DNA of 64,000 bases, from positions 1-64,000 of the forward strand of contig NC_085123.1 of the NCBI RefSeq assembly GCF_030269925.1. Direction: 5' to 3'. The translations under genes and the position numbers were made by a program. Origin of the DNA: Bombyx mori (Eukaryota > Arthropoda > Insecta > Lepidoptera > Bombycidae). The notes below the pieces were generated by a model that saw nothing but the letters and a program-made list of their open reading frames with translations, had not been told where the DNA came from and did not search any database. Below are positions 30,386 through 41,790 of this stretch, in pieces; the first letter of the stretch is position 1; the number at the start of each line of letters is the position of its first letter.

Positions 30386-32296
30386 AGTCGCATTCGAAGC
30401 GCCAAGACAGCCGCTCACTGCCAAGTGCCGCTCCGCACCGAAAAATCTTAAAAAATCGCGGAAAAATAGTAATTGTGAACCGATTTTTACGCGCAAAGTG
30501 TCAAATTGTGCGGGAATGCACTCAGCATTATAACAAAAAGTGAAAACCGAGTGAGTGGAAGGTGAAAAACCCTAATTTTGAGTTTTTTCTGATCTTAAAA
30601 CGGCGCGGACGGCCGATTTAGATCGATGACCCCCCTTTTTTAAAGTGCCTCCACTAGGGCATTTGGGAGACCTACAAGCTCGGCTAAGTCCCGGATTTTT
30701 CCCGTGGGAAATGACTGAGCTATAAAGGAAAAAACAAAAACCACGTGGACACGTGGTCGTGGATCCCGACGCAGCCGGGAGCTTCGAGCACTATAGAATC
30801 AAAGAGCCCGCTGCGACGAGCCGTCCGACACTTCAATCACGAAAATTGGACAAGTGGGAGCCGAGATTAGACATTTTTAAATTTTGGCAATTTTTAAAAA
30901 AATTTATTTTAAAAATAAGATCGACGACGTATTACTTAAAAATAATATATTGATACACCTCGCCGAGCTCTACTTACATTCCAAAAATCAAGAAAATCCA
31001 ACTTGAAATTACGAAGATATAGACATTTAAAGTTTAAGGGTTGACACGTGCTACCCTTAAACGAACCCCTGACAAAAATCTTTGTATATGTTAAATTAAG
31101 GCTAGTAATTCTAAGACTATTTGTGCTTTTATTTGTGTTTTTAGGTTTAAATTTTAAGAAATACGTAGTTTTTTATTAAAAATAAGGGGTTTTTTCGTTT
31201 TTAAAAATCGGGGGTGTAAAAGTTTAAGGGTTTCATAAAATTATTGAATAGTTCTCTTCAAGACGCAAAAATCAAGCCCAAACACGGGTAGCTTAGAGTG
31301 AAAACTGCCAATTTTAGAATAAATCGGCCATTTTGACGGCCATCTTGAAAAGTTTGAATCGGCTCTAACTAGTGAACCATAAGTCGTGGAGAGACGTGGT
31401 TTTCGTAGCTGACATAGCGAGGGGAGCCAGAATCGAACAAACTACCTACCGACTCTATCTAGAGTTGGAAGTAGAGCCTGTCAATAAACACCGCAAACGA
31501 ACAGAAAAAAGGCCCCTTCACTTGGCAGAGAAAGCCGCGTCCTTCTAGCTACAAAATTGGCGGAGTAGTGATCTTTTAAAGATTTGGTCGGCCATCTTGG
31601 CCGCCATCTTTGAAGGATTAAAACTTCCATAGCTCGGTGGTTTACCGGCCGATTTGGATGCGATTTCTTTTGTACATAATAATACGGGTTAAGGGACAGC
31701 GGGACCTTACCAGAACTGCTCTAGGTAGAGTCCCTCTACCCAAAATAAGAAAAATTTTTGTACTTACCTGGGCACACTTACCTGCGTGTAGACACGTTGA
31801 CTGGTGATCCAGAGCTGCATTACCTGGACGCCATCTCGCAGAGTAGAGCACCTGTAAAATAAAATAGTATATAAAAATTACATTTAAACAAGACATATTT
31901 CTCTGGGTAGTACAGACAGCACGGCTTATATTTTGACCGAGCCTATTGGGCAAATAAAATCTCTCCTTTATTTTTATTTATTTTGTTTTCTTTATTATAT
32001 TTTATCTTATTATAGATTGACACTACAAATTTTGACACAAATTGGCGCAGCCAAGTGACTCTACATAGAGAAATTTCTTTATTCTCTAAAACAGATGTAA
32101 TTTAAAAGAAAGTTATCATTAATATTGTATTTGTTATCTACAGTGTGTGCTCGAGTACTGACTAGAGTCAGTGACTCCTCTTATACATATTGATTACTGT
32201 TTTATCTCTGTAGTCTTTTAACGGTTACAACAAAAGGGGCAGTTCCTTTTTATAACTTTTACAAAACTATCTGCCCCTCCGCATCACATTCTCAAA
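30386..32296 (+). other. T5 5' UTR (1.9 kb)
   Basis: A/T-rich leader without a credible ORF. It holds CCACGTGGACACGTGG near 30741, echoing the CACGTG palindromes in the T2 leader. Near 32040 the text ATTGGCGCAGCCAAG resembles an LTR-retrotransposon primer-binding site and follows a T-rich AATAAA-containing stretch (31950-32010). A captured LTR piece is possible but unproven. Confidence 0.6.
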
Positions 32297-33757
32297 ATGT
32301 TTGGACTTGGGCTCCGCACGCCTGTTAAAAGACAGGAGAGCTATAAGTCACCCCCAAAGGTGATCGTTCGGAAAAGTATAGACAGGTGGGAGGCCGCTGA
32401 GCGAAGCGAAGAACTGACTGCGAAAACATGCCTAGAAAAAACAAAGACCAATGCGACAACGCAGGCAGGCCCTGCAGAAACAACCAAGGTGGCCACCAAG
32501 CCAGCGGGAAACATCGTCGCCGTGCGCAGAGCATCAACGGGAAATGACGAGTCCCCTAAAAAATTTTATGTTAGCAGAGCAGCAGAAGCGGCAGCCTGTC
32601 TGAATAAGGCGAAGGCCCATTTGAGGGCCTCACGGAACCTTAAGACAGAGATAAAGGAGGGGGTTGAAAAGGCACTCACACGACTACTTGAGCTAATCAA
32701 GGAATCTGAAAAAGAGCTCAAGACGAAGGGAAGTACAACGGTGGGAGGGCGGGCGGAGAGGGGAGTGGGAGCGTTTGATGCTCCTCCTTACAACTCCGCC
32801 CCCTCCCCCTCCTCTACCTCCGACGGAAGCCTAATCATGGCACGTTTAGAGGAACACACTAACCTGATGCTGGAAAACGGCAGGAAAATGGAAGAACTGA
32901 AGGCGACGATTGAAAGACATGCCGGAAAAATGGAAAACATAGAAACGCCTACCTACGCTGGGGTGACCGCGACCCAGACCGATAGGGCGCTTCAAAAGCG
33001 CACGCTGCACTCGGTCGCGGTCACCTCAACCGTGGAGACGGAAACAGGAGAAGAGGTGCTCGAAAGAGTAAGAAAGGCCATAGACGCTAAGGAGGGATGG
33101 GTAAAAGTGGAGAGGGTAAGAAAGGCTAAAAATAGGAAAGTAATAATGGGCTTTGAGTCTAAGGAAGAACGGGATAAAATAAAGGATAGAATAGGAAAAG
33201 AAGGTGGCAGCCTCACCATCGAGGACGTGGAAAACAAGGATCCGCTGGTCAGGCTTGGGGATGTACTGACGGTAAATACCGATGAGGACATCCTCAAGGC
33301 TCTTCGAAACCAGAATGGGGCTGTATTCCGCGGCCTCGAGGAGGGGGAGGATAGGATAACAGTTAAATATAGAAGGAGAGCCAGAAACCCTCACACTAAC
33401 CATGTAATTGTTAGCGTTTCGCCCAGTGTCTGGAGGCGGGTAACAGAAATAGGCTATGTTTATATAGATCTCCAGCGGGTCAGAGCAGAAGATCAGACCC
33501 CACTAGTCCAGTGCACGCGCTGCCTGGGGTATGGCCACGGCCGTAAGTACTGCCATGAGACTGCAGATGCATGCAGCCACTGCGGCGGCCCCCACCTGAG
33601 ACCGGAGTGCGCGGACTGGCTAGCTGGGGAGCCACCGGCCTGCAGAAACTGCAGAAAGACGAAACTAACGCAAATAGAGCACAATGCCTTCAGTTCTGGG
33701 TGTCCTGTACGCCGCCGCTGGGACGAACTGGCCCGTTCGACCGTAGCGTATTGTTAA
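32297..33757 (+). CDS. TRAS T5 ORF1 (Gag-like RNA-binding protein), intact, 486 aa
   Basis: ATG at 32297 in context CAAAATG. The N-terminal half is charged and helical with a Ser/Pro-rich linker (near 165-180). The conserved region (VKYRRRARNPH, VWRRVTEIGY) is followed by zinc knuckles near 405-470: CTRCLGYGHGRKYC, CSHCGGPHLRPEC and one starting CRNC. It aligns with T2 ORF1 throughout. TAA is at 33755-33757, with an 11-nt overlap with ORF2. Confidence 0.93.
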   Translation: MFGLGLRTPVKRQESYKSPPKVIVRKSIDRWEAAERSEELTAKTCLEKTKTNATTQAGPAETTKVATKPAGNIVAVRRASTGNDESPKKFYVSRAAEAAACLNKAKAHLRASRNLKTEIKEGVEKALTRLLELIKESEKELKTKGSTTVGGRAERGVGAFDAPPYNSAPSPSSTSDGSLIMARLEEHTNLMLENGRKMEELKATIERHAGKMENIETPTYAGVTATQTDRALQKRTLHSVAVTSTVETETGEEVLERVRKAIDAKEGWVKVERVRKAKNRKVIMGFESKEERDKIKDRIGKEGGSLTIEDVENKDPLVRLGDVLTVNTDEDILKALRNQNGAVFRGLEEGEDRITVKYRRRARNPHTNHVIVSVSPSVWRRVTEIGYVYIDLQRVRAEDQTPLVQCTRCLGYGHGRKYCHETADACSHCGGPHLRPECADWLAGEPPACRNCRKTKLTQIEHNAFSSGCPVRRRWDELARSTVAYC

Positions 33758-36700
33758 CGCCAAGGTTGCCACCACAACATACAGCTATATGCAAGCGAAC
33801 CTCCAACGAAAAAGGCTTGCGACAGTCGAGCTGCTACTTGAGGCACAAAAACAAGGAGTGGCCGTAGCCCTCCTGCAAGAGCCATACACTGGGGGGACCA
33901 GGACAATGAAGAACTACAGAGGAGTAAGGATCTTCCAGAATACGGACGATGGAGATGGGACTGTTAAGGCTGCAATTGCAGTCTTTGATAACAATCTGAA
34001 TGTAAAGCAGTACCCAAAACTCACCACAAACAATATTGTTGTGGTGGGGATCCAGACCAGTGCCTGGGAGATCACCCTGGTGTCCATATACTTCGAGCCG
34101 GACAAACCAGTGGAGCCCTACCTTGACCACCTTAAAGAAATAGTGGCCAAAAATGGTTCTAAGCCCATAATCGTCGGAGGCAACGCTAACGCCAAAAGCA
34201 CCTGGTGGGGCAGCCCGACGGTCGACTGTAGGGGAGAAGAGGTATGTGGGACTCTCGGGGAGATCGGGCTGCATATACTTAACGCAGGAGAAATCCCTAC
34301 CTTTGACACAATAAGGGGAGGACAACGCTATAGCAGCTATGTCGACATAACAGCTTGTTCGACAAATATCCTCGACAAAGTAGCAGACTGGAAAGTCATC
34401 GAGGGTCTATGCCACTCCGACCACAACGGCATCGTCTTCAAAATTCTACAGACTAAATCAAAAGGGCTAAAGGTAGAAAGAACCACTAGAATATTTAATA
34501 CAAAAAAGGCAAACTGGCCCGAGTTTCATGAGAAACTCACCCAGCTAAGCCAAGAACACAAAATCACCAAAGAGGAAATAGATAAAATAAGCAAAGTAGA
34601 GCAAATAGATAAAATAGTAAACATTTACACAGAAATAATTACAAAAGCATGTAAAGAATCTATGCCAATAAAGAAACAAACAGAAAAACTTACCTTGCCG
34701 TGGTGGTCGGAGAGACTCACAAAATTGAAAAAAGCGGTAGCTACCAAAAAGAGGAGGATCAGGTGCGCTGCTCCAGTCCGTAGAAGTATTGTTGTCGAAG
34801 AGTACCTGCAACAGAAAGAAGAGTATGAGTTAGAGGCAGCCAGAGCCCAAACCGATAGTTGGAAAGAGTTCTGCTGTAAACAGGATAGGGAGGGGGTGTG
34901 GGAGGGGATCTACAGGATTATAGGAAGGACAGCGAGCAGAGTGGAAGACGCGCCGCTGGTGAAAGATGGGGAGGCGCTGGACGCGGAAGGATCCGCCCGA
35001 TACATAGCGGAAACCCTGTATCCAGAAGACCACCTTGCTGCGGACAACGCTCACCACAGCCGCGTCAGACTGGAGGCGGAATTGGTGAATGAAGGCGAAA
35101 ATGGTGAACCATACGACCCTCCATTCACCATAGCCGAACTGAAGGCGTCGAGTGAGTCCTTCCACCCAAAGAAGGCTCCGGGAATGGACGGCCTCACAGC
35201 CGATATTTGCAACCATGCCATCAGCAAAGACCCCGAAATTTTTCTGGCTATCATAAATAAATGTCTGGCATACAACCACTTCCCCAGAGTATGGAAAGAT
35301 GCGACAGTGGTTGTACTACGGAAACCAGGGAAGCCAGACTACACATCACCAAAGGCGTACCGTCCGATCGGCCTGTTGCCGGTACTCGGAAAAATTTATG
35401 AGAAAATGTTGGTGGCCCGACTCAGGTTCTACATAGCGCCGAGGATGAGTACTCGCCAGTACGGATTCATGCCACAAAGGAGTACCGAAGACTCCCTCTA
35501 TACCCTCATGCAAAAAATACGCAAAAAGCTAAAACTAAAGAAAATAGTAACATTAATATCACTGGACATAGAGGGAGCCTTCGACAACGCCTGGTGGCCA
35601 GCCATAAGAGTCCGACTGGCTGAGGAAAGGTGTCCGGTCAACCTGAGAAGGGTAATCGACAGTTACCTGCGCGACAGGAAAGTACGGGTAAGATACGCCG
35701 GCGCTGAGCACCAAAGAAGCACGGAGAAGGGTTGCGTACAAGGCTCAATTGGGGGCCCCATTCTCTGGAACCTCGTACTAGATCCCCTGCTCAAATAACT
35801 TGAGAGAAGAGGAGATTACGCGCAAGCCTTCGCTGACGACGTGATCCTAGTCTTCGATGGTGATACGGCATTGGAAATAGAGAGACAGGCAAATGCCGCC
35901 CTTGAACGTGTTCGAGCGTGGGGCGTGGAAAACAAGTTAAACTTCGCACCACACAAGACCAGTGCAATGGTCATTACAAAAAAGCTAAAATATGACATCC
36001 CACGTTTGACCATGGGCGGGGTTGGTGTTGCTATGTCCAAAAAGATCAAAATACTAGGCCTCACCGTCGACGACGGGCTCACGTTTAACGCGCACATCTC
36101 TGAAGTATGTCGCAAGGCCATCGCAGTCCACAAGCAGCTGAGCAGAGCTGCAAAAGTAAACTGGGGCCTAAATCCTAAAGTAATAAAAATCATTTACGTG
36201 GCTACAGTGGAACCAATAGTTCTATACGCCGCCAGCGCATGGGCAGAAGCCGCTAACAAGCTGGGAATTATAAAACAGCTAGGCGTCGTGCAGCGGGGAA
36301 TAGCACAGAAAATGTGCAAGGCGTACCGCACCGTCTCACTAAATTCCGTGCTCCTACTAGCCGGGATACTACCCCTGGATCTGAGAATTCACGAGGTGGC
36401 TTCGTTGTACAGAGCTAGGAAAGGGGTGCCACAGGCAATATTGGGAGATAGAGAGGTGGAGCGGATGACCTCTGCGCTGGAGTCCCCGCATCCCGCGGAG
36501 CGAAGCGAACTGAAGATCATCGGCTTGGTAAACCGGGAAGAAGTTAGCGCCAATTCGGACCAACAGGTGAAAATCTTCACCGACGGTAGTAAGATTGAGG
36601 GGCGTGTCGGGGCAGCTCTGTCCATATGGAACGGAGAGGCTGAGACGCGCGCCTTCAAGTTGGCGTTACCAGGATACTGTACGGTCTACCAGGCTGAGCT

Positions 36701-37433
36701 TCTCGCGATATGTCGAGCAACGCGGGAAATTAGGAAAACCAAGGCGCCTTCTTTCGGGGTATTTAGTGACTCCATGGCGGCTCTTTTGACAGTGAAAAAC
36801 CCAAATTGCCTTCATCCCCTGGCAGTGGAGACCAGAGAGAACATAACAGCTGCATCTCTCCAGAACAAGGTGGTATCCTTCTTCTGGATAAAGGCCCACG
36901 CAGGGTTAGCGGGCAATGAGAGAGCGGATCAACTTGCAAAGGAGGCCGCCCTGAACCTAAAGAGAAGACCGGACTATGATCTGTGTCCGATCTCATTCGT
37001 CAAGCGCCACATACGCATGAAGACGCTTGACGAGTGGAATCGGAGATACAAATCCGGCCACACTGCCAAGATCACCAAAATCTTTTTCCCGGATGCGGTG
37101 GCGGCGTATAGGACAATAAGAAAAATGGAAATAACCAGCATTAGGGCACAGATTATGACGGGGCACGGTGGATTCTCCGAGTATCTAAATCGCTTTAGGT
37201 GCAAGGGGAATCCATCGTGCATCTGCAACCCAAACACCGATGAAACCGTGCCACATCTCCTATTGGAATGTCCTGTACACGCTGTTGAAAGATATGAACT
37301 GGAACAGGAACTACAAATAAAATTGGACAAAGAAACAATCGGGGAAGTGATGCGGGGGAAGGATAGAGAAACACTTTTAAAGTATTGTACAAAGATTGCA
37401 CAGAAGGTAGTAAATAGAAATAGAACAGTCTAA
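33747..37433 (+). pseudogene. TRAS T5 ORF2 with a single in-frame TAA at 35796-35798
   Basis: Endonuclease (ANLQRK, LQEPY, GGNANAKSTWWGSP, HSDHNG) and the first RT half (SLDIEGAFDNAWW, GCVQGSIGGP) precede the stop, which sits just before the FADD motif. After it come FADDVILVFDGD, RNase H (FTDGSK, YQAELLAICRA, FSDSMAALLT, GNERADQLAKE) and the Cys/His motif (from CKGNPSCIC). In the metal-binding GGDxNAKS motif the Asp is replaced by Asn (GGNANAKS), a second likely inactivating change. An in-frame ATG at 33789 precedes the catalytic Asn, unlike in T1 and T4. Confidence 0.9.
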
Positions 37434-37849
37434 GTAAATATGCTGATAGTATATTTAGATATATATATTAAGCATAGAAATAAGTATAATAGGAGTATGT
37501 ATTTTAATAAGTGGTAATAGAAATAAGAAGCTATTGTAAGAATAAGAAAACTGAAAGTTGTTTAAATTTTGAATTAATTAATTGATAAGAAAAATGGTGT
37601 AAAAATAAAAGGTAAAAATGTGCGGTTATTTCCCCCTTACATGATAGTAAATAAGTAAAATAGGTTCAGAATGGGAGTCCCACCCAGAATAAGGAAAGAA
37701 AGATATGATGAATGCAGAAAGAAAATGTATGCGGCATGAATGTGCGAGCGGAAAAATAGCGAGAACTGGAATGAGAAAGAGAATCAGGTTTAACATAGGC
37801 TCCAATAACGTCGGAGGTAGACAGATTTAAAAAAAAAAAAAAAAAAAAA

Positions 37850-37961
37850 CCTAGCCTGGACCTAACCTAGACCTAGCCTGGACCTAACCTAGACCTAGCC
37901 TGGACCTAACCTAGACCTAGCCTGGACCTAACCTAGACCTAGCCTGGACCTAACCTAGACC
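37850..37961. repeat. Degenerate telomere-like satellite at the telomere/subtelomere border
   Basis: Five copies of a 22-bp unit made of two 11-mers, CCTAGCCTGGA then CCTAACCTAGA (consensus CCTARCCTRGA), followed by CC and unrelated sequence. Each 11-mer equals two CCTAA-type units with one altered or added base. It lies directly after the T5 poly(A) and its first 13 bp also precede T5. It marks the inner edge of the telomere array. Confidence 0.92.
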
Positions 37962-38021
37962 GACGTCTTCGCACTCTGAACTGCCCCAAGAATCTATGTA
38001 ATTTGACCAAAAATCAAAAAA

Positions 38022-38461
38022 GTCGTCGTGGCCTAAAGGATAAGACGTCCGGTGCATTCGTTGTTGCGATGCACCGGTGTTCGAATCCCGCAGGCGGGTA
38101 CCAATTTTTCGAATGAAATACGTACTTAACAAATGTTCACGATTGACTTCCACGGTGAAGGAATAACATCGTGTAATAAAAATCAAACCCGCAAAATTAT
38201 AATTTGCGTAATCACTGGTGGTAGGACCTATTGTGAGTCCGCACGGGTAGGTACCACCGCCCTGCTTATTTCTGCCGTGAAGCAGTAATGCGTTTCGGTT
38301 TGAAGGTTGGGGTAGCCGTTGTAACTATACTGAGACCTTAGAACTTATATCTCAAGGTGGGTGGCGCATTTACGTTGTAGATGTCTATGGGCTCCAGTAA
38401 CCACTTAACACCAAGTGGGCTGTGAGCTCGTCCACCCATCTAAGCAATAAAAAAAAAAAAA
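38022..38461 (+). mobile_element. Bm1-type SINE, full length with tRNA-like head
   Basis: Begins GTCGTCGTGGCC and contains a Pol III B-box match (TGTTCGAATCC, 38078-38088). It continues with the typical body (GCAGTAATGCGTTTCGGTTT, CTCAAGGTGGGTGGCGCATT) and ends GCTGTGAGCTCGTCCACCCA with a poly(A) tail. The same sequence recurs at least six times, mostly inverted, in the next 22 kb. Bm1 is the abundant silkworm SINE and supports the species inference. Confidence 0.85.
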
Positions 38462-38479
38462 TTATAATAAAAGTCGACT

Positions 38480-40190
38480 ATGAGGACGCCACTGCAATAT
38501 GATCGGTATTTGGACCTATGTTTTGAACGTTATACTGAAAGAATTACTAGAGACTAACTTACCACACGGTGCTCACATACTGGCTTTTGCAGACGATGTA
38601 CCTCATAGTTGAGGCACCCACTGCAGGTGCAATCCAGCAAATGACCAACGAAGTACTCCAAATGATGAAATAGGGGCGAGGAGTCCAAACTGGCTTTTGG
38701 CCCATCAAAGACACAAGCGATAGCTTTTCCTGCTTCATCGAGTACCGTGAAAATCCTGATGAACTAAGTGCAGGTACGTTTCTCCAAACAAATCAAACTC
38801 CGAGGAGGAGGAGACCCCGAAGGGTCATCCTCGATGACAAGTTAAATTCAATGACCATTGTAAGTACCTCATAACAAAGACAACGAAAATCTTCAAAAAC
38901 AATTGGTGTAATCGTGAGACCGACGTGATGCGCACACACCGAAAACATCAGCACCATTTATCGGCAGGTCATACAGACTATGTTCACCTATGCGGCCGGT
39001 ATATGGGGCGGGGCTAGAGAATTTTATTGTGTGCGCAAGGCTCTGAAGGCGTTTCAGCCCCAATTTGCGATTCGCGCAATCAGAGTCTTTCGCACCGTCT
39101 CTACAGCGGCCTCTATCGCGCTCGCACAATTAATCTCACTCCACCTCGCCATCACTGTGGCCAAGGTGATCCAAGACGTTAAAACCACGGGCACACTATC
39201 AAATATACCGATTGATATCAGATATACTCTACGACAAAAAGTCCCTGTAAAAGACCTACTACATCCGTCAAGTCACGTCGCCATAAAATATACCGAATCC
39301 TACACCCAGGAAGATATCGAACAACATACAAGGGAATTCCCCATAAAAATGTTTACTGACAGCATCGAGCTGGACGGCGGCGAGGTCGGTTGTGCAGCCG
39401 TAATATACTTACCAAACAATAAAACTATACTACTCAAACGGAAATTTGGATGCACTTTTTCCGTCTTTGTCGCCGAACTGACCGCGATTGAGACTGGACT
39501 CCAATGGTTGCAAATGTCGCCGCTGCGCCAAGACCTCATAGTGGCAACAGACGGCCAATCCTCCATTAAAGCGCTGGAAGACAGTAGCAACCCCACTGTA
39601 GCGACCCAACAGTCACATCGATCTACAGTGCGCTTAAAGACCTCAGGCAGAAACCACGGAATAAACGTGAGCTTCACCTAGGTAAAGGCGCACTGTGGAA
39701 TCGAGGGCAATGAACGCGCTGACCAGGCAGCGAAAGAGGCTGCTACACAGAGAACCGCGACAGCGTGCAACGAATTTCTGATTTCATGCGCCAAGCATCC
39801 CATCCCACCGAGAACTCTCGCCAAGTGGCAGGAGGAATATGAAACCGGAACAGCACAGTCAGAAATATGTGCTCCAAACTATCGCAGAAATTCGAGAGTT
39901 TCGTGAGCACGCTGGCGCAACGTTCGAAAGCACCCAAATCTTCACCGGTCACGGGTATAACAACCACTACATATCTCAAACGATTTAAAATAATTGATAA
40001 TTCCCATTTCCCCTGCGACCAAGTCAGCATACAGGACACTACACACCTCATGCAACACTGTCCGGCCTTTAGCAACCCCCGCTACGACCATGAGATAACC
40101 TGCAATAAAAGTGAATACAACAATCCTCTAAAATCCAAAAGAGAGCATAACCAAAGAAGCGCCAATATAATATTTTATGGGTCTTATCAA
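38480..40190 (+). pseudogene. Degenerate R1-clade-like LINE ORF2 (RT end, RNase H, Cys/His)
   Basis: Broken frames keep recognisable landmarks in order: LAFADDV near 38583 (RT active site); TYAAGIWG near 38983 and VFRTVSTAASIALA (post-RT block shared with TRAS); RNase H (MFTD near 39350, FVAELTAIETGL, ATDGQSSIKAL, GIEGNERADQAAKEAA near 39695); TQIFTGHGYN near 39930; and a Cys/His end (CDQ...HLMQHC) near 40040. Several stops and frameshifts interrupt it. The longest open piece is 38980-39681. The domain order matches TRAS ORF2, so it is an old TRAS relative outside telomere repeats. Confidence 0.75.
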
Positions 40191-40199
40191 TAAAATAGT

Positions 40200-40612
40200 C
40201 CGAGAACTAAAGAAGTTCAATAATACATAAATATATAATAATATGTCGGAGAAGCCACAATTATTAACACCATCGTCAGACATCATAAGAGCGAATAAGG
40301 TAGAAATATTGAGTACACCAATTACGTTTGTTGTCTTAGATCAATTTAGAAATCTTCTCTTGTCGTTAGCAAACAAAAACGAATGACAGTTCTTAGGACG
40401 GAGGCACCGCTCTTCAAGAAGGCCGGTTGGTAAGTGTAATGGCGTCTACTCGCCTGCTAGCTAGGCTCTGTCGTAGCACGAAGTTAGCCGAGTTCCGACG
40501 ATACGTAATCGTGCTGCCATCTCTCGGTAATCGTGCTGCGTTTCGTTTAGCTATCAAATTAATGACAGTCTCTGACATATCTATCTATCTATTTATCTCT
40601 ATACATAAAAAC
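40200..40612. other. Unassigned subtelomeric sequence
   Basis: A/T-rich tail of the degenerate LINE, then about 230 bp with a short open frame (40427-40615) of no recognisable similarity and a short TCTA microsatellite near 40580. No gene can be supported. Confidence 0.5.
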
Positions 40613-41756
40613 TAGCTGACCCGGCAAACGTTGTTCTGCCATATATAAGACTGCTAGGGTATTCTAGTGTAGAAAAAAAAGTAACTTATTGTAAGTGTGT
40701 AAGGATGTGGTAAATGATTGAAAGAGGCATGTAGCGCTGTGAACGATTAGGGAGTATAAAAATAACAAAACCTCATTCAACCACATACCTAGGTAAGGCC
40801 TCATTATGACAAAAAATATGTCAAAAAATAAAAAAAAATGCTAGGGGACCCTTACGCGGTCTGCTCATAACACCATGCAGATCGTTGAGTCTCACATACC
40901 CCGCGCGCTCCTTTTGTCCTTTTGCGCGGGGACTTCGTAGGAGGTTCGGCACAGTAACCGAAAAAAAAAAAATGAACAAACCTTATCACTTAGGAGTATG
41001 AAATATAGATAGTAGCCGATTCTCAGAATAAGAATTTATCGTACTACAATTATAATATTTGATTGCCATCTTGCAACCTTATTGCGGATCTGTGCATAGA
41101 ATAAAAAAAATAAAAATCGGGATGGAAAAACAGGGGTTGATCGTATAGGAGTGAAAAATTAGAGTAATATGAATTTTTTTATTTTAAGTCATGACAAAAT
41201 AAATAAAAAATATTGCCCTAAAAATTTAGTTTATAATTAACAAATGAAAAATAGGGGTTGATCATAGAGAGATGAAAAATTTAGAGTAACATCAGATTTT
41301 TTATTTTAATTCATGACAAAATAAAAGTAAAAATGAAAAACTTGCCAAAAAAATTAAAGTTTATAATTAACAAATAAAAAATAGGGGTTGATAGAGAGAG
41401 CGTAGAGCGGTGAAAAATTCAGAGTAATATGAATTTTTTTATTCTAAGTCATGACAAAATAAAAACAAAATTGTTGCAAAAAAAATTAAATTTTTTAATT
41501 ATCAAATAAAAAATAAGGGTTAAACGTAGAGGGGTGAAAATTTAGGGTTGTATGTATTTTTGTATGCTGTATCACAAAAAAATAAAAACAAAAATTTTTG
41601 TCTAAAAAATTTAGGGGCCACCCTTAAGATTCAGGGGGATGAAAAATAGATGTTGTTTGATTCTCCACCTTGGCCGATATGCACGCTAAGATTCACGAAA
41701 ATCGGTTGAGCCGTTTCGGAGGAGTTCAATCACGCACCCCATGACACGAGAATTTT

Positions 41757-41758
<2 letters not shown>
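40613..41758 (-). mobile_element. Dispersed repeat with CTAGCTGACCCGGCAAACG terminus (Helitron-like or similar), interrupted
   Basis: One end reads ACTAGCTGACCCGGCAAAC and the other has GTTGAGCCGTTTCGGAGGAG and ACACGAGAATTTTAT, both widespread in lepidopteran non-coding repeats. The middle contains four diverged subrepeats of about 120 bp (each with AAATAGGGGTTGA and GAATTTTTTTATTTTAA). The expected ATATATTAGAT continuation is found only at 42872-42884, after a 1.1-kb insertion flanked by AGAATTTTAT. Classification is uncertain; a CTAGT end would suit a Helitron. Confidence 0.5.
40845..40975 (+). mobile_element. SART-like LINE 3' end at a non-telomeric site
   Basis: Closely matches the reverse complement of S1 9823-9930: TCTGCTCA.AACACCATGCAG, ATCGTTGAGTCTCACATACC, CGTAGGAGGTTCGG and an A-run. 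The copy is in + orientation and embedded in A/T-rich repeat, not in telomere repeat. It is the last about 125 bp of a SART-S1-like or R1-clade element. Confidence 0.75.

Positions 41759-41790
<32 letters not shown>

Larger units (their letters stand above)
30386..37849 (+). mobile_element. T5: full-length TRAS element (7.5 kb), ORF2 with one nonsense codon
   Basis: Starts AGTCGCATTCG (matching T2), with 5' UTR 30386-32296, ORF1 32297-33757, ORF2 33747-37433, 3' UTR 37434-37828 and poly(A) 37829-37849. A 13-bp sequence (CCTAGCCTGGACC) sits both before the 5' end (30373-30385) and after the tail (37850-37862), consistent with a target-site duplication. It is the most centromere-proximal element and lies exactly at the border between perfect telomere repeat and the degenerate satellite. 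A length near 7.5 kb suits TRAS (TRAS1 is about 7.8 kb). Confidence 0.92.

Noticed and set aside
38022..38110. tRNA gene with intact B-box
   Set aside because: It is the 5' head of a SINE: the same head recurs with the SINE body at 52.4 and 60.35 kb and does not fold as a complete tRNA.
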